Notes under the pieces: model-generated
Told to the model about the DNA's origin: nothing
The model's database searches: none
Seen by the model: only the letters and a program-made list of their open reading frames with translations
In this document: piece after piece, positions 39,920 through 48,988 of the stretch
Numbering within the stretch: position 1 is the stretch's first letter
Layout of the letters: each line of letters opens with the position of its first letter
Translations under genes and position numbers: made by a program
DNA from: Stakelama sediminis
GTDB taxonomy: Bacteria; Pseudomonadota; Alphaproteobacteria; Sphingomonadales; Sphingomonadaceae
Direction: 5' to 3'
DNA length: 64,000 nucleotides
NCBI RefSeq assembly: GCF_014199335.1
Contig: NZ_JACIJI010000001.1
Span: 186,001-250,000, forward strand

Positions 39920-41128
39920 TCAGTAGCGCAGATGGGGGCGACGGACCTCCATCCATGCCGCCTCGTCGGGCGATGCCAGCGCGTCGAGGTCGCCCGGTGC
40001 AGCCTCCGCGTCGTCCACCCATTCGCGCAGCGCCGGGCCGCCGTTGATGACGTCGATTGCCAGCTTGTCGAAGACATATTCATACGGAAAATCACGCCAC
40101 AGCGGATAGTCCGGATAGAGCCGCCGGATCGCCTTGAACGCCAGAGCCTGCAACCGCCAGGGGCGAAACTCCTTATGGTCGTAAAAGGGTGCCTCGGCAT
40201 GGATTTGCACGCCCGAACAAAGTTCGCCGACATGCTTGTGAAAGGTCGGCTGGAACCAGCAGTCGCGCAACCGGCATCCCGCCAGCCAGTCGGGGGCGAT
40301 CCGCGCCATCTCCGCCATCACCGCGCGCGCATCGATATCGGGCGCGCCGAACAGTTCGAGCGGCCGGGTCGTGCCCCGTCCCTCCGACAGCGTCGTTCCC
40401 TCCAGCATCACCGTGCCGGCATAGGCGCGCGCCATCCACAGATTCGGTGCATTCGGGCTGGGGTTGACCCAGATCCGCTTGCCCAGCGGCCAGCCATGGC
40501 TCGGCGCGGCATCTGGATCGTATCCCGTCATGCCGATCATCCGATAGTCGACGTTCAGTCCGAAATGATCGACGAACCAGTGCCCCAGTTCGCCCAGCGT
40601 CAGCCCGTGCCGCATCGGCATCGGACCAGCGCCGACGAAACTTTCCCAGCCGGGGAGCAGCGTCGTCCCTTCGACCGGCCGCCCCGCCGGATTGGGACGA
40701 TCGAGCACCCAGACCTGCTTGCCGTGCTCAGCCGCAGCCTCCAGCACGTACAGCAGCGTGGTGATGAAGGTGTAGATGCGGCAGCCCAGATCCTGAAGAT
40801 CGAACAACAGCACATCGAAAGTGTGCATCGACTGGCCGGTCGGCCTGCGCACCTCGCCATACAGGCTGAACACCGGCACCCCATGGACCGGATCGGTTTC
40901 ATCCGGGCTTTCCATCATATTATCCTGCAAATCGCCGCGAACGCCATGTTGCGGCCCGAACACCGCAGTGACGTTCAGCCCCGCCGCGACCAGCGCATCG
41001 AGCGAATGGGTCAGGTCGGCGGTCAGCGAAGCCGGATGCGCGAGCAGCGCCACACGCTTGCCCTCCAGCGGGCGACGGAGTTCAGGCTCTGCGAGCAGGC
41101 GATCGATACCGAATTGAATCATATGCAT
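39920..41128 (-). CDS. namZ: exo-beta-N-acetylmuramidase NamZ family (DUF1343)
   Basis: A 402-residue protein of the DUF1343/NamZ (GH171) family. Members release terminal MurNAc from peptidoglycan glycan fragments during cell-wall recycling. Diagnostic stretches: FGPQHGVRGDLQDNM, PVFSLYG, FDVLLFDLQDLGCRIYTF, VLDRPNPAGR, MPMRHGLTLGELG, and EGRGTTRPLELFGAP. I see no signal peptide, so it would act in the cytoplasm, or the N-terminus is misplaced. The start is ATG 41128 or ATG 41122. The gene is followed by the nucleotidyltransferase-like gene and preceded by a palindromic repeat. Confidence 0.88.
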   Translation of the reverse strand: MHMIQFGIDRLLAEPELRRPLEGKRVALLAHPASLTADLTHSLDALVAAGLNVTAVFGPQHGVRGDLQDNMMESPDETDPVHGVPVFSLYGEVRRPTGQSMHTFDVLLFDLQDLGCRIYTFITTLLYVLEAAAEHGKQVWVLDRPNPAGRPVEGTTLLPGWESFVGAGPMPMRHGLTLGELGHWFVDHFGLNVDYRMIGMTGYDPDAAPSHGWPLGKRIWVNPSPNAPNLWMARAYAGTVMLEGTTLSEGRGTTRPLELFGAPDIDARAVMAEMARIAPDWLAGCRLRDCWFQPTFHKHVGELCSGVQIHAEAPFYDHKEFRPWRLQALAFKAIRRLYPDYPLWRDFPYEYVFDKLAIDVINGGPALREWVDDAEAAPGDLDALASPDEAAWMEVRRPHLRY

Positions 41129-41133
41129 ATCTC

Positions 41134-41216
41134 GTCATTGCGAGCGGAACGATGCAATCCAGCGCACCGCGAAAGGTCACCATGGCTTGCCGTGTCGGCG
41201 CGCTCCTCGCAATGAC
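41134..41216. repeat. dispersed intergenic repeat with perfect 11-bp terminal inverted repeats (copy 4)
   Basis: GTCATTGCGAG (41134-41144) and CTCGCAATGAC (41206-41216) are perfect inverted ends, enclosing GATGCAATCCAGCGCACCGCG. It fills the space between the DOMON-like gene stop codon (41220-41222) and the namZ start (41128), so it would be transcribed if the two genes share an mRNA. Same family as copies at 1056, 20242 and 47673. Confidence 0.85.
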
Positions 41217-41219
41217 AAT

Positions 41220-41777
41220 TTAGGCCGCAGGGAGTTCAAGCACGAAGCAGGCAGGATGATGGAAATCGGGTTTCCCCGGCGGATGGGCCAGCGCCCAATA
41301 GCTTTTGGTCCCGTCCACTTCTTCCATCACGGCCGACAGGCTGATTCGCCAGCCGATATCTTTTGGCAGACACGACAAATCGACCTGCGCCGTCAGTTCC
41401 AGCAGGCTTTCCCCGCGATTGCATGTAATCATCGGGGGCATGTTGACGCGCAGGTCGTGCATCCCGCTGCGATACCCGTCAAAGCCATAGGCTGCCCAGT
41501 GGGAGGATGGCGACAGGTTGAACTCCTGATACGCCTCTCCCTCCCCTGCACGGACGAACAGTTCGAAGCAGATGGTTTTCCAAAGCTCGTCGGTACGTTC
41601 GGGTGCTGCCTGCTCCGGAACGACCAGTGCCGCGATATCGCCATGGACCGCATAACGCAGCGTCCGGATTCCGTCGTCACGCGATGACAGCGCACATTCC
41701 ACCCGGTCGATCCGCCTCGCGGGCGATGCCGGATGCGCATGTAAAATCTGTGTCCCCGGATTGTATTCCGCCGTCAT
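41220..41777 (-). CDS. DOMON-like domain protein
   Basis: A 185-residue soluble protein with an immunoglobulin-like beta sandwich of the DOMON-like type found in sphingomonads. Key stretches: [39 protein letters not shown] and the C-terminal [29 protein letters not shown]. The ATG at 41777 has GGAGG 5 bases upstream, which rules out the long upstream extension. DOMON domains bind haem or sugars; the ligand here is unknown. It is divergent from tyrS across 66 bp. Confidence 0.8.
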   Translation of the reverse strand: MTAEYNPGTQILHAHPASPARRIDRVECALSSRDDGIRTLRYAVHGDIAALVVPEQAAPERTDELWKTICFELFVRAGEGEAYQEFNLSPSSHWAAYGFDGYRSGMHDLRVNMPPMITCNRGESLLELTAQVDLSCLPKDIGWRISLSAVMEEVDGTKSYWALAHPPGKPDFHHPACFVLELPAA

Positions 41778-41843
41778 TTTACCTCCGATGATACCCCGAA
41801 CGGGCTTGTCTCTGCTTGCCGTCATGCTAACCGCGATTGCGTC

Positions 41844-43070
41844 ATGACCGAATATAAATCCGATCTGCTCACCCTGCTCGCTTCGCGCGGCTATATCCAC
41901 CAGCTTACCGACGCGACGGGTCTCGACGCGCTGGCCGCGAAACAGGTGGTGCCGGGCTATATCGGCTTCGATGCGACCGCCCCGTCGCTGCATATCGGCA
42001 GTCTGGTGCAGATCATGATGCTGCGTCGCCTGCAACAGGCCGGGCACAAGCCGATCGTCGTGATGGGCGGCGGCACGACGAAGGTCGGCGATCCGTCCGG
42101 CAAGGATGAATCGCGCAAGATGCTCGACGATGCCGCGATTGCGGGCAATATCGCCTCGATCCGTCGTGTGTTCGAACGCTTCCTGACGTTTGGCGACGGC
42201 GAAACCGATGCCGTCATGGTCAACAATGCCGACTGGCTTGAGTCGCTCGAATACATCCCCTTCCTGCGCGACATCGGTCCGCATTTCACGATCAACCGGA
42301 TGATGACCTTCGATTCGGTGAAGCTCCGGCTCGACCGCGAACAGCCGCTGACCTTTCTCGAATTCAATTACATGATCCTGCAGGCCTATGACTTTATGGA
42401 ATTGTCGCGTCGCTATGACTGCCGGCTGCAAATGGGCGGCTCCGACCAATGGGGGAATATCGTCAACGGCATCGAATTGTCGCGCCGGATCGACGGTACG
42501 GAACTGTTCGGGCTGACCACGCCGCTGATGACTACTGCGGACGGCGCCAAGATGGGCAAGACCGCATCGGGGGCCGTGTGGCTCAACGAAGACCAGCTTT
42601 CCGCTTATGATTACTGGCAGTTCTGGCGGAACACCGACGACCGCGATGTCGGCCGCTTCCTGCGCCTGTTCACCGACCTGCCGCTCGACGAAATCGCACG
42701 GCTCGAAGCGCTGGAAGGCGCGGAGATCAACGAGGCGAAGAAGGTGCTCGCCGACGCCACCACCGCGCTGTGCCGGGGGGAGGATGCCGCGAAAGAAGCC
42801 GCCGAAACCGCACGCCGCACCTTTGAGGAAGGGGCCGGCGGCGAAGCGCTGCCCGATATGACGGTATCCGGCAGCATCGGCATCCTCGACGCCCTCACCG
42901 GCCTCGGCCTGTGCGCATCCAAGGGCGAGGCACGCCGCCTGATCAAGGGCGGCGGCGCGCGCATCGACGGCGAAAAGGTGGATGACGAAAATGCGGTCGT
43001 GCCCGTCGGCGCAGCGCCGGTAAAAATATCAGCGGGCAAGAAAAAACACGGCCTGCTCAACCCGGCCTGA
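41844..43070 (+). CDS. tyrS: tyrosyl-tRNA synthetase
   Basis: A 408-residue class I synthetase. The HIGH motif is [10 protein letters not shown] (about residues 48-57); the KMSKS-type motif reads KMGKTASG (about 237-244). A C-terminal S4-like RNA-binding domain follows ([24 protein letters not shown]). It ends in a strong terminator shared with the convergent ahcY. Confidence 0.97.
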   Translation: MTEYKSDLLTLLASRGYIHQLTDATGLDALAAKQVVPGYIGFDATAPSLHIGSLVQIMMLRRLQQAGHKPIVVMGGGTTKVGDPSGKDESRKMLDDAAIAGNIASIRRVFERFLTFGDGETDAVMVNNADWLESLEYIPFLRDIGPHFTINRMMTFDSVKLRLDREQPLTFLEFNYMILQAYDFMELSRRYDCRLQMGGSDQWGNIVNGIELSRRIDGTELFGLTTPLMTTADGAKMGKTASGAVWLNEDQLSAYDYWQFWRNTDDRDVGRFLRLFTDLPLDEIARLEALEGAEINEAKKVLADATTALCRGEDAAKEAAETARRTFEEGAGGEALPDMTVSGSIGILDALTGLGLCASKGEARRLIKGGGARIDGEKVDDENAVVPVGAAPVKISAGKKKHGLLNPA

Positions 43071-43090
43071 TCGCCCTTCCTACAGATACG

Positions 43091-43127
43091 AAAAGGGCCG
43101 CACCCTCGCCGGATGCGGCCCTTTTTT
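43091..43127. terminator. bidirectional terminator between tyrS and ahcY
   Basis: A perfect 12-bp stem, AAAAGGGCCGCA (43091-43102) and TGCGGCCCTTTT (43114-43125), with an 11-base loop and a T-run on the plus side. The A-run on the left gives a U-tract for the minus strand as well. Confidence 0.93.
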
Positions 43128-43146
43128 GTTCGGCTTTCGCCTGCAA

Positions 43147-44550
43147 TCAGTAGCGGTAATGATCCGGCTTGAACGGCCCTTCGACCGGCACGCCGATATA
43201 ATCCGCCTGCTTCTGGCTCAGCTTGGAAAGCTGGACGCCCAGCTTTTCGAGGTGCAGCGCCGCGACCTTTTCGTCGAGATGCTTGGGCAGGACGTACACG
43301 TCGTTCTTATACTCATCCGCCTTGGTGAACAGTTCGATCTGCGCCAGCGTCTGGTTGGTGAAGCTCGACGACATGACGAAGCTGGGGTGACCAGTGGCAC
43401 AGCCCAGATTGACCAGGCGACCCTTGGCGAGCACAATGATCTGCTTGCCGTCGTCGAATTCGACGAGATCGACCTGCGGCTTGATCTCGGTCCACTTATA
43501 GTTGCTCAGCGCCGAAATCTGAATTTCGGAGTCGAAGTGGCCGATGTTGCAGACGATCGACATCGGCTTCATCGCCTTCATGTGATCGGCGGTGATGACG
43601 TCGGCATTGCCGGTCGCGGTGACGAAGATGTCGCCGCGCTTCACGCCCTCGTCCATCGTCACGACCTCGAACCCTTCCATCGCCGCCTGCAGCGCGCAGA
43701 TCGGATCGATTTCGGTGACGAGGACTCGTGCGCCGCCATTGCGCAGCGATTGCGCCGAGCCCTTGCCGACATCGCCGAAGCCGGCGACGACCGCGACCTT
43801 GCCGGCCAGCATGACATCGGTGGCGCGGCGGATCGCGTCGACCAGCGATTCCTTGCAGCCATACAGGTTGTCGAACTTCGACTTGGTGACGCTGTCGTTC
43901 ACGTTGATCGCCGGGAAGGGCAGCTTGCCCTGCTTCGACAGGTGATAGAGGCGGTGGACGCCGGTGGTCGTCTCTTCCGACACGCCCTTGATGTTCTTCA
44001 CCGTCTCGGTGAGGTAGCCGGGCTTCTTCGCCAGGAACGCCTTCAGCGCCCGCTGCATCTCGACCTCTTCCTCATTTTCCGGCTCGGGCAGGTCTTCGCC
44101 CGCTTCGACGCGCGCGCCCCAAAGCGCGAACATCGTGGCGTCACCGCCATCGTCGAGGATCATGTTGCAGGTTTCGTCGCCCCAGTCGAAAATGCGGCCG
44201 ACATAGTCCCAATAGTCAGCGATGCTCTCGCCCTTGATCGCGAACACCGGAATGTCCGCTGCGGCGATGGCGGCGGCGGCATGGTCCTGCGTGGAAAAGA
44301 TGTTGCAGGTCGCCCAGCGCACCTTCGCACCCAGCGCCACCAGCGTTTCAATGAGGACCGCGGTCTGGATTGTCATGTGCAGAGACCCGACGATCTTCGC
44401 ACCCTTCAGCGGCTGCGAAGCGCCGAATTCTTCACGCAGTGCCATCAGGCCCGGCATTTCGGTTTCGGCAATGTTGATTTCGGCCCGGCCGTAATCGGCA
44501 AGGCTGATGTCCTTGATGACGTAATCGGCACGTTCGGCAACGGTGGCCAC
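43147..44550 (-). CDS. ahcY: adenosylhomocysteinase (SAH hydrolase)
   Basis: A 467-residue NAD-dependent enzyme that splits S-adenosylhomocysteine to adenosine and homocysteine in the methyl cycle. Conserved segments: [28 protein letters not shown], the NAD-binding [32 protein letters not shown], and the C-terminal KPDHYRY. The start is GTG at 44550 with AGGAG 8 bases upstream; an in-frame ATG further upstream at 44577 lies before that site and is less likely. A 20-bp palindrome lies about 100 bases upstream. Confidence 0.97.
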   Translation of the reverse strand: MATVAERADYVIKDISLADYGRAEINIAETEMPGLMALREEFGASQPLKGAKIVGSLHMTIQTAVLIETLVALGAKVRWATCNIFSTQDHAAAAIAAADIPVFAIKGESIADYWDYVGRIFDWGDETCNMILDDGGDATMFALWGARVEAGEDLPEPENEEEVEMQRALKAFLAKKPGYLTETVKNIKGVSEETTTGVHRLYHLSKQGKLPFPAINVNDSVTKSKFDNLYGCKESLVDAIRRATDVMLAGKVAVVAGFGDVGKGSAQSLRNGGARVLVTEIDPICALQAAMEGFEVVTMDEGVKRGDIFVTATGNADVITADHMKAMKPMSIVCNIGHFDSEIQISALSNYKWTEIKPQVDLVEFDDGKQIIVLAKGRLVNLGCATGHPSFVMSSSFTNQTLAQIELFTKADEYKNDVYVLPKHLDEKVAALHLEKLGVQLSKLSQKQADYIGVPVEGPFKPDHYRY

Positions 44551-44651
44551 AGGTCGATCTCCTGAAATAATGAACAATGGCTCGGGGGCAGGACGGCCCG
44601 CCCCGGAAGATGTGCCTCACCTAGAGGCTTCGGCGGGCGAAAGCAAACCCA

Positions 44652-44671
44652 ATATAAAGATTTCTTTATAT
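44652..44671. promoter_or_regulatory. AT-rich 20-bp palindrome upstream of ahcY, candidate operator
   Basis: ATATAAAGA-TT-TCTTTATAT is a perfect 9-bp inverted repeat with a 2-base centre, strikingly AT-rich in this GC-rich genome. It lies between yqgE and ahcY, about 100 bases before the ahcY start codon, where an operator would be expected. ArsR-type SahR regulators are known to control S-adenosylmethionine-cycle genes in Proteobacteria; linking this site to such a regulator is inference. Confidence 0.6.
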
Positions 44672-44679
44672 CCCGATGT

Positions 44680-45240
44680 TCAGGCAGTTCCGCCCCTGCT
44701 TGCCAGTAAACTGGGGTCGATCCCGGCGGTATTGAACGCCGTCGACCAGCGCGCCTCGGCAGGAGTATCGAACAACAACCCGCTATTCCCCTCAACATTG
44801 AACCAGCCGTGGCGTGTCATTTCCTCGTCAAGCTGCCCCGCCCCCCATCCGGCATAGCCCAGCGCCACCAGATAGCGCGACGGCCCGGTTCCGTCGGCAA
44901 TCGCCTTCAGCACGTCGAGCGAGCCGGACAACCCCCAGCGCCCGGCGACATCGACGGTATCCTGCCCTCCCCAGTCGGTGCTGTGCAGGATGAAACCGCG
45001 ACGCGGTTCGACCGGACCGCCGAAATGAATGGGCGCGTCGGGCGCGGTCCCCGGTTCGATCTCAAACTGTTCAAGCAGTTCATGCAGGCCCAGCCCCTCG
45101 ACCGTATCGCCAACACCGATACCCAGCGCGCCCTCTTCATCATGCGCACAGATCGCCAGGATGGCGCGTTCAAATCGCGGATCGCCGATACCGGGAAGCG
45201 CCAGCAGGAACTGGCCAGTCAGGAACGAATGCGTTTCCAT
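44680..45240 (-). CDS. yqgE: YqgE/AlgH family (DUF179) protein
   Basis: A 186-residue cytosolic protein of the widespread YqgE/AlgH family. Conserved stretches: FLTGQFLLALPGIGDPRF, AICAHDEEGALGIGV, FGGPVEPRRGFILHS and YLVALGYAGWGAGQLDEE. The molecular function of the family is not established. The ATG at 45240 gives the normal N-terminus, although the frame opens at 45306. Same strand as ahcY, 129 bp apart. Confidence 0.93.
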   Translation of the reverse strand: METHSFLTGQFLLALPGIGDPRFERAILAICAHDEEGALGIGVGDTVEGLGLHELLEQFEIEPGTAPDAPIHFGGPVEPRRGFILHSTDWGGQDTVDVAGRWGLSGSLDVLKAIADGTGPSRYLVALGYAGWGAGQLDEEMTRHGWFNVEGNSGLLFDTPAEARWSTAFNTAGIDPSLLASRGGTA

Positions 45241-45359
45241 GGTCTTTGAACATAAGAGCTTTCGGTGTGTTCCGTCACGCTTGAAATTGCGGACATGCAC
45301 CACCACCCTTGCACCAGCCGCGCCTTTCCCGCGCGGCGCAGATTTTCAGGAGAATGGCG

Positions 45360-45839
45360 ATGACGATTCAGGTTGGTGACCGGCTTCCCGACGCGACACT
45401 GGTAAAGGCGACGGCGGATGGCCCTGCAAAGGTCGATACGACCGATTATTTCAAAGGCAAGACGGTCGCGCTGTTCTCCGTTCCCGGGGCCTTCACGCCG
45501 ACCTGCTCGGCCAAGCATCTGCCGGGCTTCGTCGAAAAGGCCGACGACCTGAAGGCCAAAGGCGTCGACGAAATCGCCTGCACTGCGGTCAACGACGCGT
45601 TCGTCATGGGCGCATGGGGCAAGAGCGCGAATGCCGACGCCATCACCATGCTCGCCGACGGCAATGCCGATTTCGTCAAGGCGCTCGACCTGACCATGGA
45701 CGGCAGCGGTTTCGGCATGGGCACGCGCGGCCAGCGTTTTTCGATGATCGTGAAGGACGGCGTGGTCGAGCAACTGAACGTCGAAGCGCCGGGTGAGTTC
45801 AAGGTCAGCTCGGCCGAACACATGCTCGAAACGCTCTGA
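45360..45839 (+). CDS. peroxiredoxin (Prx5-like)
   Basis: A 159-residue thiol peroxidase of the Prx5/redoxin type that reduces peroxides. The peroxidatic cysteine lies in PGAFTPTCSAKHLPGF (about residue 48), with the usual Pro and Thr two and three residues before it. A later GTRGQRF region supplies the conserved Arg. ATG 45360 is 7 bases after AGGAG, preferred over ATG 45354, which is only 1 base from it. It is divergent from yqgE. A 10-bp hairpin follows. Confidence 0.95.
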   Translation: MTIQVGDRLPDATLVKATADGPAKVDTTDYFKGKTVALFSVPGAFTPTCSAKHLPGFVEKADDLKAKGVDEIACTAVNDAFVMGAWGKSANADAITMLADGNADFVKALDLTMDGSGFGMGTRGQRFSMIVKDGVVEQLNVEAPGEFKVSSAEHMLETL

Positions 45840-45864
45840 CCGTCATAACGATACGATTTCGTAA

Positions 45865-45898
45865 CAAGCCCCGGCGTTCTTATGGAACCCGGGGCTTG
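45865..45898 (+). terminator. hairpin downstream of the peroxiredoxin gene
   Basis: A perfect 10-bp stem CAAGCCCCGG (45865-45874) and CCGGGGCTTG (45889-45898), 25 bases after the stop codon. No clear T-run follows, so termination may be rho-assisted. Confidence 0.65.
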
Positions 45899-45944
45899 CA
45901 TGCGAGTTGATTGTGCAACTGCAAAAAACAGGGAGCGTATCGAT

Positions 45945-46157
45945 ATGGCGAAGGCCAAGGAAACCGTCGAAGAAACTGCGGAAGCCACGGTAGAAGAAAC
46001 TAAAAAGCGCCCGTTCAAATCCGCAGCGATCGTGACGGGTGCGCTTGCGGCGATCGGCGGGAGCATTTTCGGCCTGAAGAAGCTGCGTAAGAGGAAAAAA
46101 TCCGCCGCGAACGAAGATACGCCGGTTCCGCCGAAGGTTACGCCGTCCGCCGACTGA
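45945..46157 (+). CDS. small charged membrane-anchored protein, unknown function
   Basis: A 70-residue protein. A Glu/Thr/Lys-rich N-terminus (MAKAKETVEETAEATVEET) is followed by one hydrophobic segment (AAIVTGALAAIGGSIFGL, about residues 29-46), a basic stretch KKLRKRKKS and a Pro-rich tail. The ATG follows GGGAGCG by 7 bases; an upstream in-frame ATG at 45882 falls inside the terminator hairpin. I recognise no family. Confidence 0.65.
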   Translation: MAKAKETVEETAEATVEETKKRPFKSAAIVTGALAAIGGSIFGLKKLRKRKKSAANEDTPVPPKVTPSAD

Positions 46158-46222
46158 AATATCAGCGGGTCTTTTGGCCCGTCGGTCTTGCAGATGTCAC
46201 AAGAAGGCTTTAGCCGCGACGG

Positions 46223-47662
46223 ATGACGCAAGCATCCGATATCGTCGCCGAACTCGACCGGTTGTATCAGGCATCGGTCGAGCGGCTGAAAGCAGCACTC
46301 GATACCTATCTCACGTCCGGCAAGCCGCCTGCGCCCGCAACGCGCAACGACGGTTCCTTTGCCTATCCCGAAATCCGGCTGCGATTTCGCGGTGGTGAGG
46401 ATCGCCCGACCCCGGCGCGTTCGTTCGGGCGGCTCGTATCTCCGGGCGTCTATAGGATCAGCGTGACCAAGCCGGGGCAGTTCGCGGATTATCTGACCGA
46501 ACAGCTTACCCTGCTGATGGAAGATTATGACGTCGAGGTGGATGCCATCCCCGGACGTCAGGAAATACCCTTTCCCTACGTACTCGATCCCGGCCATGCG
46601 CTGAGCCTGGACGAGGTTTCCGCGACCGAACTGGCGCGTTTCTTCCCGGCGACCGAGCTTGCGGAAATCGGCGACGAAATCGCCGACGGTCTGTGGATCG
46701 AGGAAGAGGATGCGGATCGCCCGCTGGCGCTGTTCGACGGGTTGCGCACCGACTTCTCGCTCGCCCGGCTGCGCCACTATACCGGCACGCCGCCGGAACA
46801 TACGCAGCGCTATATCCTGTTCACCAACTATCACCGCTATGTCGATGAATTCGTCCGCTGGGCGGCATCCCAGCTTGGTCCCGACAGCCGCTACACCGCC
46901 GTTTCGGGTGCGGGTGGTGTCGTCATCGAATCGAGTGAGGATGTCGAGCGGCTGATGGGCGACAGCGCCTGGCGCCGGCACCAGATGCCCGCATACCATC
47001 TGATAGGCCCCAACCGCAGCGGCATCACGCTGGTCAATATCGGCGTCGGCCCGTCCAATGCGAAGACGATCTGCGACCATCTGGCGGTGCTGCGCCCGGA
47101 AGTATGGCTGATGATCGGCCATTGCGGCGGCCTGCGCCCCAGCCAGCGGATTGGCGACTATGTGCTGGCCCACGCCTATCTGCGCGACGACCATGTCCTC
47201 GATGCAGTGCTGCCGCCGGAAATTCCGGTCCCGGCCATTGCCGAGGTACAGCAGGCGCTGGCGCGTGCCGCAGAGGTCGTGTCGGGCCAGTCCGGCGACA
47301 AGCTGAAACGCCGTCTGCGCACCGGCACCATCGTCACCACCGACGACCGCAACTGGGAACTGCGCTTCTCGCAAAGCGCGCTGCGTTTCTCGCTCAGCCG
47401 TGCGGTCGGCATCGACATGGAGTCCGCGACCATCGCGGCGCAGGGCTATCGCTTCCGGGTACCCTATGGCACCTTGCTCTGTGTGTCCGACAAACCGCTG
47501 CACGGCGAGCTGAAGCTGCCGGGTCAGGCCAACCGCTTCTACGAGCGCGCCATCAACGAGCATCTGCGCATCGGCATCCAGACGGTCGAGGAACTGCGCC
47601 GCGAAGGGCCGAAACTGCACAGTCGCAAGCTGCGCGCCTTCAACGAACCGCCCTTTCGCTGA
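46223..47662 (+). CDS. amn: AMP nucleosidase
   Basis: A 479-residue enzyme that hydrolyses AMP to adenine and ribose 5-phosphate. The N-terminal domain (about 1-175) precedes a nucleoside-phosphorylase-like fold: ILFTNYHRYVDEFVRW, LVNIGVGPSNAKTICDHLAVLRPEVWLMIGHCGGLR, DDHVLDAVLPPEIPVPAI and GIDMESATIAAQGYRFRVPYGTLLCVSDKPLHGE. The length is that of AMN rather than short nucleosidases. It is a plus-strand gene that begins 65 bases after the small protein gene. Confidence 0.95.
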   Translation: MTQASDIVAELDRLYQASVERLKAALDTYLTSGKPPAPATRNDGSFAYPEIRLRFRGGEDRPTPARSFGRLVSPGVYRISVTKPGQFADYLTEQLTLLMEDYDVEVDAIPGRQEIPFPYVLDPGHALSLDEVSATELARFFPATELAEIGDEIADGLWIEEEDADRPLALFDGLRTDFSLARLRHYTGTPPEHTQRYILFTNYHRYVDEFVRWAASQLGPDSRYTAVSGAGGVVIESSEDVERLMGDSAWRRHQMPAYHLIGPNRSGITLVNIGVGPSNAKTICDHLAVLRPEVWLMIGHCGGLRPSQRIGDYVLAHAYLRDDHVLDAVLPPEIPVPAIAEVQQALARAAEVVSGQSGDKLKRRLRTGTIVTTDDRNWELRFSQSALRFSLSRAVGIDMESATIAAQGYRFRVPYGTLLCVSDKPLHGELKLPGQANRFYERAINEHLRIGIQTVEELRREGPKLHSRKLRAFNEPPFR

Positions 47663-47672
47663 TCGACCAACA

Positions 47673-47766
47673 TCGTCACTGCGAGGAGCAAAACGACGCG
47701 GCAGTCCGGCACCTTTCATAGCGGCCGGATTGCTGTCCTCGGCTAAGCCGGGGTCGCCATGACGAC
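47673..47766. repeat. dispersed intergenic repeat, TGCGAG/CAATCCAG family (copy 5)
   Basis: Starts CGTCACTGCGAGGAGC, continues GACGCGGCAGTCCGGCACCTTTCATAGCGGCCGGATTGCT and ends GTCGCCATGACG, with imperfect inverted ends. It matches the copy at 1056-1134 block for block, and fills the gap between the convergent amn and alpha/beta hydrolase genes. Confidence 0.8.
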
Positions 47767-47773
47767 TATCGGT

Positions 47774-48544
47774 TCAGGCCGACAGGAACCGCGCGATCGC
47801 CTCGCCCAGTTCGGGTTTCGTCACCGCGCTCATATGGTTGCCCGGCACTTCGACATAGCGCCCGTCCGGCAGTAATTCGGCCAGCGCTTCGGACGAACCG
47901 TTATCCTGATCCTCCACACCCGACGCTACCAGCACCGGCTGACGGATCGCGGCGATATCGTCACGTGGTGTATCGACGAACGTGTCGAGGATATGGAGTA
48001 ACGCCTGCGGATCGCCGTTGGTTGTCTTCAGAAACGCCTCGGTCATCCATTCCGACGATCCGCGCTGAAAACTCCCAAGACTGGTCAGCACATGGCGGAA
48101 ATAGTCGCCCCGCCCGGCAGTGTGGAGCAGCCCTTCCAGCCCCATGCCCGACACGATAACCCGGCGCGGCGCGGCGCCATTGGCCAGCATCCGCACCGTG
48201 GTCCGCGCGCCCAGCGAATAGCCGCCCAGATCATAGTCGCTCAGCCCCAGATGCGCGATCAGCGCCATCCCGTCGCGCATCAGCGCATCGGGCGGATAGG
48301 CGCTCGCATCGTGCGGCGTGGCACTGTCGCCATGGCCGCGCAGGTCGGGCATGATGACGCGAAAGCCCGATTCCGCGATCCGCTTCGCATGGCCGTAGCG
48401 AATCCAGTTGGTGTAGGCGTTGGAGAAATAGCCGTGGATCAACACCACCGGCCGCCCCTGCCCGGCTTCACGCCAGGCGATACGCTCGCCATCGAAACTA
48501 TCGAAAAATTGCGGTTCGGGCAGGTCAGTTGGGGAGTTTGCCAA
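47774..48544 (-). CDS. alpha/beta-fold hydrolase
   Basis: A 256-residue cytosolic hydrolase. Oxyanion HG is in VLIHGYFSNAYTNW (about residues 34-47), the nucleophile elbow is GGYSLGART (Ser about 110), the acid Asp lies in VASGVEDQDNG and the His in VPGNHMSAVTKPE. Substrate unknown. The start appears to be TTG at 48544, inside the 3' end of the upstream GFA gene (20-base overlap). No better start exists downstream. Confidence 0.85.
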   Translation of the reverse strand: MANSPTDLPEPQFFDSFDGERIAWREAGQGRPVVLIHGYFSNAYTNWIRYGHAKRIAESGFRVIMPDLRGHGDSATPHDASAYPPDALMRDGMALIAHLGLSDYDLGGYSLGARTTVRMLANGAAPRRVIVSGMGLEGLLHTAGRGDYFRHVLTSLGSFQRGSSEWMTEAFLKTTNGDPQALLHILDTFVDTPRDDIAAIRQPVLVASGVEDQDNGSSEALAELLPDGRYVEVPGNHMSAVTKPELGEAIARFLSA

Positions 48545-48971
48545 CAGCTTTCATCCATCGTTCGACAAGGGGTTTGTGCGTGTCGCTGCGATGTTCGGGC
48601 AGGGCGCTGGTGTCAACCCATGCGCGGTGCATGCTTTCCGTCCCGAATTGGCTGGTCGGCCTGAAATATCCCGGATCGTCGAAACTGCCGACCGTCAGGT
48701 CGATATAGCCACTGCTCCTAACATAGGAAAAACTGATCGGCGTGCCGCATCGCGCGCAAAAGCCTCGCCGCGCAATGGGCGACGACTGGAACTGATCCGG
48801 TTCATGGTGCCATGTCACCGCGCTCTCCGGCACTTCCTTGAACGCCGCAGCGACGCCGCCGGTCGCACGCTGACACATCCGGCATTGGCAGAGATACGCT
48901 TCGTCGCTGTCGATGGCGACGCTGTAGCGGATGCGCCCGCACTGGCACCCGCCCGTCATCCTCTCCGCCAT
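48525..48971 (-). CDS. GFA family protein (glutathione-dependent formaldehyde-activating-like)
   Basis: A 148-residue zinc protein. The cysteine sets are visible: GGCQCGRIRY, LCQCRMCQRATGG and FCARCGTPISF. The family is annotated from the formaldehyde-activating enzyme but most members have unknown substrates. The ATG at 48971 follows AAGGAGA by 7 bases. It is co-directional with asd (17 bases upstream of it) and overlaps the hydrolase gene by 20 bases. Confidence 0.92.
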   Translation of the reverse strand: MAERMTGGCQCGRIRYSVAIDSDEAYLCQCRMCQRATGGVAAAFKEVPESAVTWHHEPDQFQSSPIARRGFCARCGTPISFSYVRSSGYIDLTVGSFDDPGYFRPTSQFGTESMHRAWVDTSALPEHRSDTHKPLVERWMKAVGKLPN

Positions 48972-48988
48972 TGCTGTCTCCTTCGGCG

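Noticed and set aside
44551..44679. SAH or SAM riboswitch in front of ahcY
   Set aside because: I could not find the conserved SAH-riboswitch core or a SAM-II-like pseudoknot. The prominent feature is a DNA palindrome instead.
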